A DNA stretch of 17,274 nt from Smittium mucronatum (GCA_001953115.1 LSSL01004550.1:1-17274), one strand, 5' to 3'; counted from the first letter of the stretch, positions 1 to 10,753 are shown. Translations and numbers: made by a program. Notes: a model not told the origin generated them from the letters alone.

Positions 1-1384
1 AAAAAATCGTGCTTATTTGAATCTATTTAAGGGGTTCTTAATTTTTCAGATATTTAGAGATCAGAGATACTTGAGGTCTAAGAGAAAATAGGAGCAAAGA
101 TAAATGAATCATTCTCACAATAGTAAGTAAAAATTTAACATCAAAGTTTATATTTAAATGCTAAAGTCTAGTTCTGTTGAGGATTAGACTTCATTGATGG
201 AATAAAAAATTCATTCCGTCTATTGAATTTAAAATTTATAATAAAAAAAACTAGCCCTATAGCGTCAGGCAGACTATTAGCAACACGATTCTGTAAACAG
301 CACTTTTTATAGCTTTCTTTAGTTTATAACTAAATTATATTCAATCGACAAATGTATTTCTTTAAGCTGTAGCAAGTCGGAGAATAGAGACTTTAAAGAA
401 AAAGAACTAAACTAAAAAAAAAACCTCGTGTCTGAGGTATATTGGAATTTGTTAAATATAATGAAATTTTTTCCAATACATATATTAGACCCTTTTATCG
501 CAGTGTTTACTGATACCTTTTATAGAAGTAATCAACGGTAATAGAGAAAACTGAAGTCATAGCAATATATATTTTACTATAAAACATGGACCCTCAATAT
601 AATTGTATCTTTTACTAGAAATTAAAAGTCAGTGAAATAAACAGTGAGCTCTAGAAAAGAATATAAGAATAAAAAGGCGCAGATTTCATGAAAAATCCAA
701 AAGTTTATTTGTTATTATAAAATAAGGTTCTAAAAGAAATACACTTACTTTAGAAGATTTGATATTGACTATTAATGGGTTTACATATAACACATAGTTA
801 GAAACAACCATCTTGGGGCTTTAATAAAGTTCTAAAGAGTAGAATTGGATGATAAATGTGATTCCAGAATAGTCTAGGCTTTTTAAACAAAGATATGTAA
901 GAATTATATACAGAGTTTGATAAATAGAAACCTTTCGAAAAAGGTATTTTTCCATGATATCATTTTACATAAATTTCATAATGTTGTCCGATGCAAAACT
1001 CTACAATATATAAAATAAATAAATAGTAACTCTATAGGTTCAGGAGATCTACTAAATAGAGCTATTCTAACCCTCAATTTTTATTAGCAACAAGTTTAGT
1101 ACCATTTCATCATTCTTGAAAGTAAGTGAATAAAGAGTCAGTTAATTAATCTGCAGGTTGCACAGAAAGGGTGAGGATGAATTCACCAAATATCACAGCT
1201 TTTAAATAAAGCTATATGGTTCCCACTTGCTACCAACAATTTTTTAGAATTCATAGCTCAGAATTAGAAACCAAACATATAATCATAAGACTACCAACTA
1301 TTGGAGATATATATCCAAAATAAAGATGGCTAATTTTATGGATTTAAGATAAAGATCAAAAAGATAATTACAATCGATATACCC
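1..1384. other. AT-rich non-coding stretch, no gene seen
   Basis: No open frame here begins with an ATG and continues for a useful length on either strand, and no tRNA-like B box or recognisable protein fragment was found. The stretch contains A runs (for example 412-423), a tiny 5-bp stem at 423-438 and one imperfect hairpin listed separately. I treat it as intergenic DNA or transposon debris decayed beyond recognition by eye. Confidence 0.6.
190..227. repeat. Imperfect inverted repeat (hairpin)
   Basis: The arms at 190-203 and 213-227 pair over about 12 positions with one bulge, one mismatch and one G-U wobble, around a 9-base A-rich loop. The pairing is visible directly. No neighbouring gene suggests a role, and stems of this size are not rare in AT-rich DNA. 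Confidence 0.4.
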
Positions 1385-1576
1385 GTGAAAGCATCAACAA
1401 GATGGGTGGGGAAAGAGTTTAGATTTTTCAGGTTTTGCAAAATATATCGAGGTTTCCTTCGTATACTTGTAAGGGGTGAAAACGGGCAGGTATTTGGGGG
1501 CAAGACTAGACAAGTAATAAATAATGGATTTAAGGAGATGGTTGTTGAGTCAATGGAATGCTCGGAGATAAAATAG
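1385..1576 (+). other. Open stretch of unknown origin, probably not a gene
   Basis: This 63-codon frame starts only with GTG and ends at a stop just before 1577. The opposite strand is also open across it (1336-1599). The segment is visibly less AT-rich than its surroundings, which alone can leave both strands open. The reading has a basic N-terminal half and an acidic C-terminal end (near ESMECSEIK). I recognise no family. It lies about 400 bases upstream of the gypsy-like pol relic on the same strand, so it could be an eroded gag-side remnant of that element, but nothing in it resembles a zinc knuckle or capsid motif. Confidence 0.15.
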
Positions 1577-1922
1577 GATGTAAACAAAACAAAACCCATA
1601 TTAAAGTCAGTTTGGTACTATGTTAGGGTATTTAGAAGAAAATTAATATTAGCTCTTAGTCCTATGGGGGTTTAATTTTTAGCAGTTTTATTATCTTTCA
1701 AATAAGTTGATTTTAACTGGTTGCCTATTACAATTCTACCAATATTAGGCCGAGATTTAATACGAAATAATCAAATTTCCTAATGACGAATTTCTTTTAA
1801 GTATCACGCAAAGGTTTATAAGAAATAAGGGGTCTTCGGTTGAAGCCTTTCATTGGACATAACACCACACCTTTTATATGAAACTCAGATGGATTACTAA
1901 TTCAGAAAGTCTAGTTGGTTAA

Positions 1923-2667
1923 AATAGTACAGGTGAAGATCTGAATGGAAGAAAATTGAGTATTAATATAGTTCGGAGTTCACAGATTGGGTGAAAACAG
2001 GCTTTAATAGATACGGATTAATGTTTTGCATTAGTAGCAAAAATTAAAGGTGACACAAAATTCATAAAGGTAAGTTTTGTGTTTTGGAGTCAATGCGATT
2101 AACATAAGGTTATACAAAAATGGTTTCTGGTCAATGCGTATCATGGTATTAATGTCCGCAAATACACAATAAGAGGCAAAATACTTGGTTTACACTACTG
2201 CTAATTTGAAATGTTTCATCTTTAATAATTATAAAGGATTTTTTTTTGTGTTCACCAATTGGAGATACAATCAGTATACCTTTATCCGATATTCGACGTT
2301 TATTTCTTGTGTTTAACTAATGAAAACAGTGAAAAAGAAAGCTATCTTACAAAACAAAAGGCTCAGTTTGTCGGATATACATGAGCTTATTATCCCTAGA
2401 TCTATACCTAGTTCGGGATTGGGCTAATGGAAGAGTTTAAATTGAGCCAAGGCATGATTTTAATAAAAGTTGTAAGGCGCAAACTGAGAAAATCTATATA
2501 AAATATCAACAAATAAGGGCTGAAGAGTGTCTCAAGTTGTGACCAAGTACGCAATGCATAATTTTTATTGCAGGAAAGCACAATTCTTTTTAACAAATGG
2601 ATATTTGATTCTACCAGTAGACTTCTGTGATAAATATAAACTGGTAATTGAAGATGTGAAAATAATG
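1923..2667 (+). pseudogene. Probable Ty3/gypsy-like pol relic (protease to start of reverse transcriptase)
   Basis: One reading frame (codons starting at multiples of three) stays protein-like from about 1923 to 2580 despite several stops. At 2001-2018 it reads ALIDTD, resembling the retropepsin ALIDTG active site, and is followed immediately by a stop. At 2118-2175 the same frame reads KWFLVNAYHGINV, similar to the C-terminal WL segment of such proteases. At 2388-2460 it reads YP-stop-IYT-stop-FGIGLMEEFKL, resembling the linker that precedes reverse transcriptase in gypsy elements. After a frameshift, 2596-2622 reads NGYLILPVD, like the first RT block. The order and rough spacing match gypsy pol. 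At least six in-frame stops and a frameshift make it non-functional. The assignment rests on motif resemblance by eye; a chance match is possible. Confidence 0.4.
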
Positions 2668-2925
2668 CATTGTACTAAGATGTAATACTTGATGTAGGCT
2701 AATAACTTAATTTAACTTTATGATAATATTACTGTAATGTAAATATTAAACTTTCCGTTATTGGTCATCTCAAATAATTTCATTCATAGTGAAAATCCTA
2801 AAAAATTAGTCATTTAAGCTCGGTCTGTAATTGATGATGATCGGTGTGAACTCTTTCTGAGACAGGGGTACTAGATCAGCACAATTTTTCTACCAATTGT
2901 TTTATTGACATCTGCTTCATATGTA

Positions 2926-2965
2926 TTTATTGACTTTTTTTTTACACAAGTATTTGTTTATTGAC
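2926..2965. repeat. 9-bp direct repeats around a T9 tract (possible minute retro-insertion)
   Basis: The sequence tttattgac occurs at 2926-2934 and 2957-2965. Between them lie nine T residues (2935-2943) and a 13-base segment. This is the layout of a very short poly(A)-tailed insertion in minus orientation with a target duplication. A third copy of the same 9-mer at 2901-2909 weakens this reading, because it may simply be a locally repeated AT-rich word. Confidence 0.25.
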
Positions 2966-2970
2966 GTGGA

Positions 2971-3255
2971 TTAATCACCGCCAGAAATAAATTGGTGTAG
3001 TTCCACAAATAAAGCTTGTACGACATTATTGACTACAGGAGGAATCAAACAGTATTCCGCAGAAAGCCAAAAAATATCCAAATAAATTAAATGTTTCTGT
3101 TTTTGAGTGTTCCGTAATTTGCGTGTTTTAATGAGCGAATATGGTTGACTATAAATTTTGAAACAATAGAATTCAATATTATAGTGTATGTGAAATGAAA
3201 ACAATAACACGTTCTGCTTTGGTTTGAAAATGTCCAATAATGTGGAATAGACCAT
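2971..3255 (-). other. Open stretch on the minus strand, unassigned
   Basis: This 94-codon minus-strand frame is one of the longer open stretches of the left half. Its N-terminal half is rich in Phe, Tyr, Ile and His, typical of translated AT-rich spacer. The C-terminal third (around IPPVVNNVVQALFVEL) looks more protein-like. I recognise no domain, and there is no flanking gene on the same strand. It could be a fragment of a decayed retroelement or chance, and I do not propose a gene. Confidence 0.12.
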
Positions 3256-3324
3256 TCAATGGTTTACTGGCTGTTATGTCAATGTTTATACGTCATTATG
3301 AGCAATTTCATCCATGTTTATCAG

Positions 3325-3380
3325 ACCTAATGTTCTAAGTTTTTTTTTTTTTTAGCTCGGAGTGTACCTAATGTTCTAAG
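3325..3380 (-). mobile_element. Minute poly(A)-tailed retro-insertion with perfect 15-bp target-site duplication
   Basis: The 15-mer acctaatgttctaag appears perfectly at 3325-3339 and again at 3366-3380. Between the copies are only 26 bases: fourteen T (3340-3353) followed by agctcggagtgt (3354-3365). On the minus strand the insert reads as a 12-base unique tail followed by A14. This is the signature of target-primed reverse transcription that stopped almost at once, copying the poly(A) tail and the last 12 bases of a transcript. The intact duplication and uninterrupted A tract suggest a young event compared with the degenerate DNA around it. The donor is not identified, because the 12-mer does not recur in this window. 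Confidence 0.6.
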
Positions 3381-6300
3381 AGTCCTAATATCTTTTCACA
3401 AAAATATCCATAGCAGTAAATGCCATAAATTAAATTAAATTGGCTTTACTATCATTATATTTTGTATCAGCTTAAAAAAACCCACATAGCTCGTAAAGAA
3501 TCTTATTCGTTAACTATCGGATACAGAGATGAAATTATGCTATAAATAAATATTCATGCAAGTTCTATTAATTTTTTTTTTATCGATCCGCATTTTGCAA
3601 ATTCAAAACATTTGCCTTTATAAATCAAATCGTGGTTCCTTATTTGTAGCTCTTTATGCAGGCAAAAGTATGAATATATAAAATATATAGCTTTATTCCC
3701 GATTTTTCTAAGCAATTAATATCAGGAAAAGCCTAAAAGATATGATAAATGATTTAGAGTTGCTCGAGTGTGGCTATTTGAATTTCGCAGTTATTGTGCA
3801 TTAAATAATGATATGATTCCTGTCGAAAAGAGTTTTTTTTATTTCAAACAGTAACTCATCACACTTATATATATAGCTCAGTAGTAATAATTAATCAAGC
3901 GCATTTATTATGATGAAATATTGTTGCCATCAATGTACACAGGAAGAGAGACAAGCTATAATATTTTCAAGGCTGATGGTACAAAGAATGGCATCCGTTT
4001 TTTGTTCTATGTTATCACTAAATTGAAAAAATTTATATGCTATTGGATAAATCAAGAAGTTAGACCAATTGAAATGGCTAATATACACAAATAGGAGTGA
4101 TGCACAAATTCGGCCCCGGAAAAGGTTAATATATAATGCCTCACAAGATTAAGCAAAGTAAATTCCTCGTAAAAAAAAGAATAAGAACCCCAATAAGCTT
4201 ATATACTTGCAAAGATGTGTATTCATTGGCTTATTTATGGTTGGCAGAAAAAAATGGCATTTGTCTTTTGAGCAGTAATGACATTTTTTTTAATTGATTA
4301 CAATTCGGTTAGTTTTAAATATTTTCTAAGAGTGCATTAGATTTCACAGACACGAAATCATTGCTTTTTTTGACCCTGAAGGGATTTAGAGCCTAACTAA
4401 TTTTCCATTATTCTTATGATAAAAATGCGCATTGGAAGGAGTTTTTTATTTGGTAAATTATCCATTAGTATATATTAAAACATACAAGGTATGTAGGTAG
4501 GTATTTAAGTTGGGTTTATTTGGGTCGTATTATTGGATGATAAACGATTGTGCAAAAAAACCTGCACAATTATTTATTTATTTTTTTACGCAGAATGTAT
4601 TTTAAAAACCTGCTAATGAGGAATTTTTTCATAACGGTGAAGATAAATTAATGTCACTTTAAGAACTGATGATATAACCAATAAATATTATATTGATTAT
4701 CATAAACACAGTTGGTTGGGGACCAGACAGAGTGTAGCATCATATCTGCATTTGATTTAATTATTTTTCAAGAATATATAACCACATATAAAGGACCCAT
4801 TTTTGAAAATACATTGACACGATACTAAAAGGAGTAAATGTTGCCTTAAATTCAAACTCAAAAGTTTGGATGATGCTAAACTAAAACCTATAATATTAAT
4901 GAGTTATTTGCAATAAAAAAAATGAATATGTCCCACTAATTAGTAGAATTAGAGAAATTGAATTTAATTCTATTACTGGATGAATAATTAAGTCCATTCC
5001 TTTTAACCGCATTTATAGCCATATAATAATCCCTAAGTGGACAACCCCTATTAGGGAATAAAGCTCTGTCACATCCTGCTAATTTTAAAACCCCCTTTTA
5101 GAAAATCTAGATCAGATTATTAATATCGAGGGTTCGAAATATTTAATTTGATTTCCGAGGGGTATTACATTGATACCATTAAATTATAAATGAGATTTCC
5201 ATCAATATAAACCTTAATCCCCCTTACAAACTAACTCCAATTATTTGGTGCTCTAGTGTGAGATATCTACTCAAATGCAGAACTAAATCCTAATCAAACT
5301 GGCTGTTTGAATATTCAATATTGAGTAAAAATTAAATATAAATTTAGCTTATTTAAGGTTCTTTAGGGTGTTTAGAAAAGTTGAAATCGGACTTTAATGA
5401 GAATCATATTTTAAACTATACATTCGATTGATTCTTATTGCATCAAAACAAATAAAGGTCTAAGAATATATGTAAAAAAAAGAAAATTTAAGTTGTGATC
5501 TATTCTATCAACAATAATCTCACAAAAATATTCTATTCATACCTGGTGTTTTATTGTGAGACTTGAGATTATCTAGAAAATAAATTTTAATTTTATGTTT
5601 TATTTGCTAGTCTAATTATCTTAGTGAAAGTATAAATAAATGGCCAAAAATTTCTTTTTGACAATTATAGGATGAAACACCGAGAGTCTAATTTTCCAAA
5701 AATATATTTTCTGCTGAAAAGAACAATACCACCAAATTCAGGTTTTAAAATAATCAGTAGTCTTGTACTTATTCTTAAGTTAAGAAAATTTCGGATTCCA
5801 AAATGAGTAAGTGTATCCGCCAAAAAAAAACTGTATAAATAGATGAACTAATTAGATAAGACTCAATCAAATATAAGACGGAGATATATCCATTACCTAA
5901 ACATCTGTAATAGAAATAAAATCAGTTGATTTTCTGCAGGGAAAATAAATATGAAACAATACGAAACTTCCAGGCCAGAATGCTCGAGAAACAGTATTTA
6001 GCTGAAAAGATAAATCGGGGTTTGCATCTACGTTTTTTTTTAAAATTAATGGGTTTCAGAAATTATGGTCATATTTTATTACTTTTTTACTATTGCGGAT
6101 TATGATTTACAGGTCTAGTGTCTTGTAGATTTATTAAGATTGGTTCACTCCTGAAATGAATTAAGAAATCTTGATAATTCCAACTAATCGATTTTGCTAG
6201 GGATGATCATCAAGTTTATAGTCAGCTCCAGAGGGGTCCGTTATTAAAATCTTGTCACTAAAAATCCTATATTCAAGTGAATCACAGCTTCATCAAAATG

Positions 6301-6796
6301 TTTTTATTAGACTTTTTAGATTCGAAAATTCTTTTTTCATTACAAAGATCAACCCAAGGTAGAGAGTTGTGCATTTAGATTCCGCCGCAAAAATCTGACC
6401 ATCAAAATGTATTTGACTATTTTATTTAGGTAATTCAAGTTAGTTATTAACATAATTTCTGCACATATTTTATTATTCAAGAAACTCCAATCTGTTTGTT
6501 ATAAGGATTTCAAATAATTTCTCATAAATTAGGTAAAATGAAAAAGTAGCGAATATTCAATATCGATGGGGTTTGAATGCTTGATAAAATTCCCAATGAG
6601 CAGTTGTGTCAATATTTTTTATTATCGAAAAGCTTATCTATAAATTTTTTAATTATGTGTATAGATCAGATTCCTGATGATATGACATAATTCATTCCGG
6701 TATTTGCAAAATAAGAAATATTAAACAGCTTTCATTGGACAAGTCCAGAATAGATATTTCATGGTCAATTAATCACATGCATAGGCGTACATTATT
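3381..6796. other. Long AT-rich spacer without recognisable genes
   Basis: No open frame on either strand deserves a gene call in this 3.4-kb stretch. It contains several T or A runs (near 3571, 4285, 5822 and 6032) and small hairpins at 4547-4570, 5030-5057 and 5519-5560. A protein-like reading with scattered stops around 5940-6030 (containing NFQARMLEKQYLAEK) may be another eroded coding remnant, but I cannot assign it. No tRNA-like A-box and B-box pair was found. Confidence 0.5.
4547..4570. repeat. Perfect 8-bp hairpin followed by T-rich DNA
   Basis: Arms attgtgca (4547-4554) and tgcacaat (4563-4570) are perfectly complementary around an 8-base loop, and T-rich sequence follows. It resembles a bacterial-style terminator, but the context is eukaryotic with no gene upstream, so no terminator function is proposed. 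Confidence 0.4.
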
Positions 6797-7090
6797 TTGC
6801 CAAAAGCCTACAAAATTATACATGTGGCAATAATAACTAGCATCTGGTTTATAGAAAGTTACACAAAGTACACAGATGGGAATTGGAGTATTAAATTAAT
6901 TGTTTTTCAGTGTAAATTTGGGAATTTTTTGGAAATGAGGGGCATGCAGTGCTTTTTGCTAAAGTGCTACCTCACGGATGTTTGTGAAAGTGAAAATATT
7001 TTTATGTATTTGAATTGGCCAAATTTCCTCGATTCAACACTGTTTATAAAACGCACACACCATTTAGTGAAGCCAATTGGTGATATATGA
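6797..7090 (+). other. 97-codon open stretch without an ATG start, unassigned
   Basis: The frame begins with TTG, and its first ATG comes nearly half way in (near FLEMRGMQ), leaving only about 50 codons. The translation contains a Cys-bearing middle part (MQCFLLKCYLTDVC) and an ending near HHLVKPIGDI, but no domain I recognise. Composition changes slightly here, with fewer homopolymer runs than the flanks. It may be an eroded exon or transposon piece, or chance. There is no leader, neighbour or codon signature strong enough to call it a gene. Confidence 0.15.
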
Positions 7091-7395
7091 TTTGTTTTAT
7101 TTCTAATGAATATTTATCACACCAATCTTATTTAAAAAAAATTATTCATAAATATGGGAGGTTGTTTAGCATACCAAAAGTTTTACGTAATGATTTTCCT
7201 AATTCCTTGTAAGAAAAGGTTGATTTGTAGCATAAATGTATTTGTTCATTTAAATTAATAAAATAGCGAATAATAATTGTAAGATATTAAAAGTAGAAAA
7301 GTTTACCACAGTTTATAAAATTATTCAAAATTAATAGGCTAATCTCATATTTCGACTATGTTGACCTATAAGAATTTGCAGAATAAAGCGTCTAG

Positions 7396-7587
7396 TTTGT
7401 CCAAGAGTCTCCTATATTTGATAAGAAGTTTTGGCTACAATACCATTACTTGGAATTTATCAAGACTGTTTCTGCAGAAATAGCTATAGAATTTAAAATA
7501 TCGAAACCACCAAATTCCAAAACAAATAGCTCAAATTATCCTCCAAAACAAAATTTTCACATTTGTAGCCACAATGATATGAGACAT
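7396..7587 (+). other. 64-codon open stretch ending in a knuckle-like motif, possible relic
   Basis: The frame is open from stop to stop with no initiating ATG. It contains a run of Pro, Asn, Ser and Lys followed by FHICSHNDMRH, then a stop, then SNKR. The spacing loosely recalls a retroviral-type zinc knuckle (C-x2-C-x4-H-x4-C), but only the first Cys and the His remain and one position is missing. If real, it is a decayed gag fragment from a retroelement. The evidence is thin and chance resemblance is quite possible. Confidence 0.15.
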
Positions 7588-8221
7588 TGATCCAACAAGA
7601 GACCTTATTTTTTAAGTCCAAATATTAAGAGAGGTAGATAAGCTTTATCAATATAATATTAAAAAATCCACACAGAAAAATTAACTAATATGCCTTCATA
7701 TTAATTTTGGCAATTTAGTTTCTTTGCAGAAGTTATTTTCCGATACTTGAGTTTTCACATGATTTGAAAAGTTAGCGCACTTCCCAAACATCCAATGACT
7801 GATGGTATTTTCGGGGGCTCATTAAATCCACCACATAAACAAAACAAGGAAATTAATTGAAATTTTTGGCTTTTCAGCAGTGATAAAATTAAAGCTGAAT
7901 CATTATTATCTAGACAGATCATCTGAATGCCCCCAAAATTTATTATTTTCGCCCATGCTTTTCGCTTATTTGACCATTGGCTCTCCCCATATCATAAGAC
8001 AAATACTTATAATTAAGCCTTTTGATTTACAATTCCGACAATCAGCTTAATTAATGTTGAATGGGAATGCGCTTTATATTCTTATTGTTCTTAGTCTAAT
8101 TGCAATATTATCTTGCTGCTAACCAATGTTATTTTGGTCTTGAGACCTATCTGAAGGAAAATATGATATAACTAACTTTTATTCGAATTTAAAAAAACAT
8201 AAATTGGTTTATTAATCGTAG

Positions 8222-8440
8222 CGCACATTATTTCAAATAGAAAAGCTTTTATCTATAGCAAATCAAATACGCCGACATAATTTGGATACTGGAGGTGCTA
8301 AGAAAAAGTCTTACTTTAGCAAAAACTTCTTGGAATAACTAATTGACAGAACTGAAATATGGGAGAGATTTAGAGCTGGGAGAGATATGCCGTTCTTGTC
8401 TGGAGTAAAAAAAGCTCTTAATTTGAGTTCAATACAAATT
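8222..8440 (+). other. Protein-like open stretch with one internal stop, unassigned relic
   Basis: Seventy-three codons are open apart from one TAA at 8336-8338. The translation is mixed-charge and less biased than the surrounding DNA, with stretches such as ANQIRRHNLDTGGAKKK and ERFRAGRDMPFLSGVKKAL. It looks more like former coding sequence than translated spacer. There is no ATG at its start and no domain I recognise. It may belong to an old transposon. It lies about 2.4 kb upstream of the Myb gene and shows no sign of being one of its exons. Confidence 0.2.
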
Positions 8441-9839
8441 TAAAATTTAAAATCTAAATTTAATTCTGGTTCCACATATTCCTCCAAGTGGCTGTTAGAA
8501 TATATTTTTTTTTGGCCAAATTAAGTCAAAGAATAGTTATAGGGTGTAAATAAGATATGAGGCACTTTTATTGGATTCGTACAAGACATAAGGTTAGCTC
8601 TTTCGTAGTCAGTGGGCCATTTCGTGCCGTTTTCATGACCAATATTTATGCCGCTTTAACAACTAAACAGATTATTGGTTAAGTGTTTGAAATTGGTAAA
8701 TATGTTTGCATAAATTTGGATAAATCGGAGTACTTAACACACATGGAGAAGAAAGAGTTATAGAGCTCGTTCTATGTCAAGAACGTGCAATGTTCTTGCA
8801 GTTGCTTTTGTCCATTGACTCAATTTCTTCAATAGAATTTTCTAGTCTGCTCAGATTAGCTCTTTTCAACAGTCAGCGCTTCAAGTGTTATGATAATAAT
8901 TTGTTTAAAACGCTATTTGTTGATAATAATTAGTTTCATATCCAATAATATATGGTGTTATGTCATGCCTCGTCTATTCGTGGGCATTCTCTTGGGCCAA
9001 GTTTGCGTTTTCAGAACACAGCATTCATATAGCTCCTATTTGCTAATTCTGGTGATTGCTACTTGTTGAATAATCAGATCAGCCCAATTACAGGTGAAAA
9101 ATGAAATTAGATGCATTTAGTGGACGGAAAATGATTGTGATTTTCATGCTATAGCCCCGAAAGGGCTAAATGTCTAACTGGAAGTTAAGGGCAATCCTGA
9201 GGTGCTCAAAAGTGATTTGTTTTACGTTTACATTTCTTTCCATAAGATTCATTTGTCAAAGCCCAATTTGCTGACTTGCCTCGTTATTTTTTTGTTGCTC
9301 TTTCGACCATTCGCCACATCTGGCATCTTTGATCGGTCTTCGCCTGACTGACGGCTATTCTAGCTATGTTTTCACAAACGAATGTTGTATGCCCAATGCG
9401 ATGTTTTAACTCCTAAATATGTAATTATTCCAACCACTTTTTTTACCCCTAAATAGCCTGAATATGTGTGTTACTAAAGTTTTTGTTACGTAAAATATTC
9501 CTGTTTGGGATTACCCAATACTATAGCTTAATTAGTATTAATCCCGGGATGATGGAAATTTGAGATTACATAAACATTTAATATGAAACCAATGTTGGTA
9601 AGTATCTTGGATATGAGTATTTCAAGTGGTTGAGTTTTTGACGGATATCGAGGATATTAGCTAATAATGGTTGAATAGCTGAACATTACGAGCTTTTGCC
9701 GTTTCTGTGCTCTGTGCAGGTTTCATTTCCTGTTATGTTCTAGGACGTTAATTTGACATCTAATTAAATACTCAACAAATATCTAATCAGTTGAAAACTA
9801 TTTTTACCTTTTGGGTTTGTCACTGTACCATAAAGACCA
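8441..9839. other. Spacer upstream of the Myb-gene leader, no gene seen
   Basis: No frame of useful length is open on either strand. The composition is somewhat richer in G and C than the left end, and short hairpins occur (one listed at 8768-8798). Distal regulatory sequence of the downstream gene is possible but cannot be pointed to. Confidence 0.5.
8768..8798. repeat. Overlapping hairpins sharing one arm
   Basis: Arms caagaac (8778-8784) and gttcttg (8792-8798) pair perfectly around a 7-base loop. The overlapping segment agaacg (8780-8785) can instead pair with cgttct at 8768-8773. The two pairings exclude each other. It is a short local structure with no known transcript over it. Confidence 0.35.
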
Positions 9840-10537
9840 ACTGGCAATGTCTCCCTCCACGAGTCCTGGAACATCTGTCTCTTTTGCCTGTTGACTTCTG
9901 ATATGTTTCTTTCCCCCTCGTATTACCAAATCTCCTATTCCACCAATTGTGTCCATTTTTTTAATTTATCCTGATTTGAACACTAATTCGCAGTATTTAT
10001 TTCAACTCAAAAATCGTTAATTATTGGCCCGTCTCTAAACCTTACTTAATTATCTGTCATTGTTGCTGAATGTTAATATGTCTATTTGGTCTGGATTTTC
10101 TCTTCAAAAACCCCTAATAAGAACCTGATCCTGCTCATGATTTCTATATACAATTAAATTCTAGTATAAATATAAGACTTTGTTTCAAATGGATACTTGA
10201 GTTTAATTTAGTCTCGTCATTGTGGTTCCGCTAATTGATATATTAGTTTCTTTTTTATATTTTCATTTATCGTAATATAGCTGTTTTTTCACATTTTGGG
10301 TTCTCCATTTTGTGTTATAAACCTCGTCTTATCAAAACAGGGTATTCTTATCATTCTCCGTGTGTCTTGTGCATCATCTTTGTATAACAGGCTTATTTCC
10401 TCGCATTGTCATAGTTTTTCTTTTTAAATCCTATCTCTGTCTATCTTGAAATCGTTTGTCTCATTGTATACCATCTCTTTCACTTATTTTTACTGAAATA
10501 TACTTGATATCGTATTTGTTTAACTACCAACTGTCAT

Positions 10538-10564
10538 ATGTACTTTTTCTTGCCTCTTGTGTAA
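10538..10564 (+). other. Short upstream ORF (8 codons)
   Basis: ATG at 10538 opens eight codons ending in TAA at 10562-10564. It can affect translation of the main ORF only if transcription starts upstream of it, which is not known. Confidence 0.25.
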
Positions 10565-10732
10565 ACTTATATATTTTTTTATCTGTATTTATCTAATATT
10601 ATTAGCGTTCTCCTCTTTTATTTCTTGATTCTGTCAATTCACTTTTCTATTACGGCGGTTGTCTATTTCTTATTTCCTGTATTTTCTTCTATCGCCTTCA
10701 GAATTGCCCTAATATATTTTCAGACCAGTCAG

Positions 10733-10750
10733 ACTAAATATATATTTAGT
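10733..10750. promoter_or_regulatory. Perfect 18-bp AT-rich palindrome, possible TATA-type element
   Basis: The sequence actaaatatatatttagt equals its own reverse complement over all 18 bases and has a TATATA core. It ends 145 bases before the start codon in an otherwise pyrimidine-rich region, a reasonable place for a core promoter element or a dimeric protein site. No binding factor is implied by the sequence alone. Confidence 0.4.
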
Positions 10751-10753
10751 TGA

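Noticed and set aside
1336..1599. 87-codon minus-strand open frame
   Set aside because: It is open mainly because the local composition has few stops on either strand. The translation is hydrophobic and rich in Ile, Leu, Phe and Pro, with no domain.
2408..2596. 62-codon minus-strand open frame
   Set aside because: No recognisable content, and the + strand of the same bases carries the better supported gypsy-like reading.
5030..5057. Inverted tccctaa ... ttaggga, suggestive of a telomere-type repeat
   Set aside because: There is a single 7-bp pair with no tandem TTAGGG array; it is a chance hairpin.
5124..5140. ggttcgaaat, resembling a tRNA T-loop or B box
   Set aside because: Flanking bases do not form a T stem, and no A box or acceptor pairing is found at tRNA distance. 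The similar ggttcactcc near 6144 and gatttgaac near 9974 fail for the same reason.
5519..5560. 7-bp inverted repeat ctcacaa / ttgtgag with additional partial pairing nearby
   Set aside because: The loop is long and the extra pairing imperfect; it is within chance expectation for AT-rich DNA and has no context.
1850..6740. Shared 12-mer tttcattggaca near 1849 and 6730, considered as a dispersed repeat
   Set aside because: Several 12-base matches are expected by chance within 17 kb of AT-biased sequence, and the similarity does not extend.
10385..10661. Three YAACNG-type Myb sites in the gene's own upstream region (10385, 10528, and 10656 on the opposite strand), suggesting autoregulation
   Set aside because: The motif is only about five informative bases, and several hits are expected in any kilobase of DNA on two strands.
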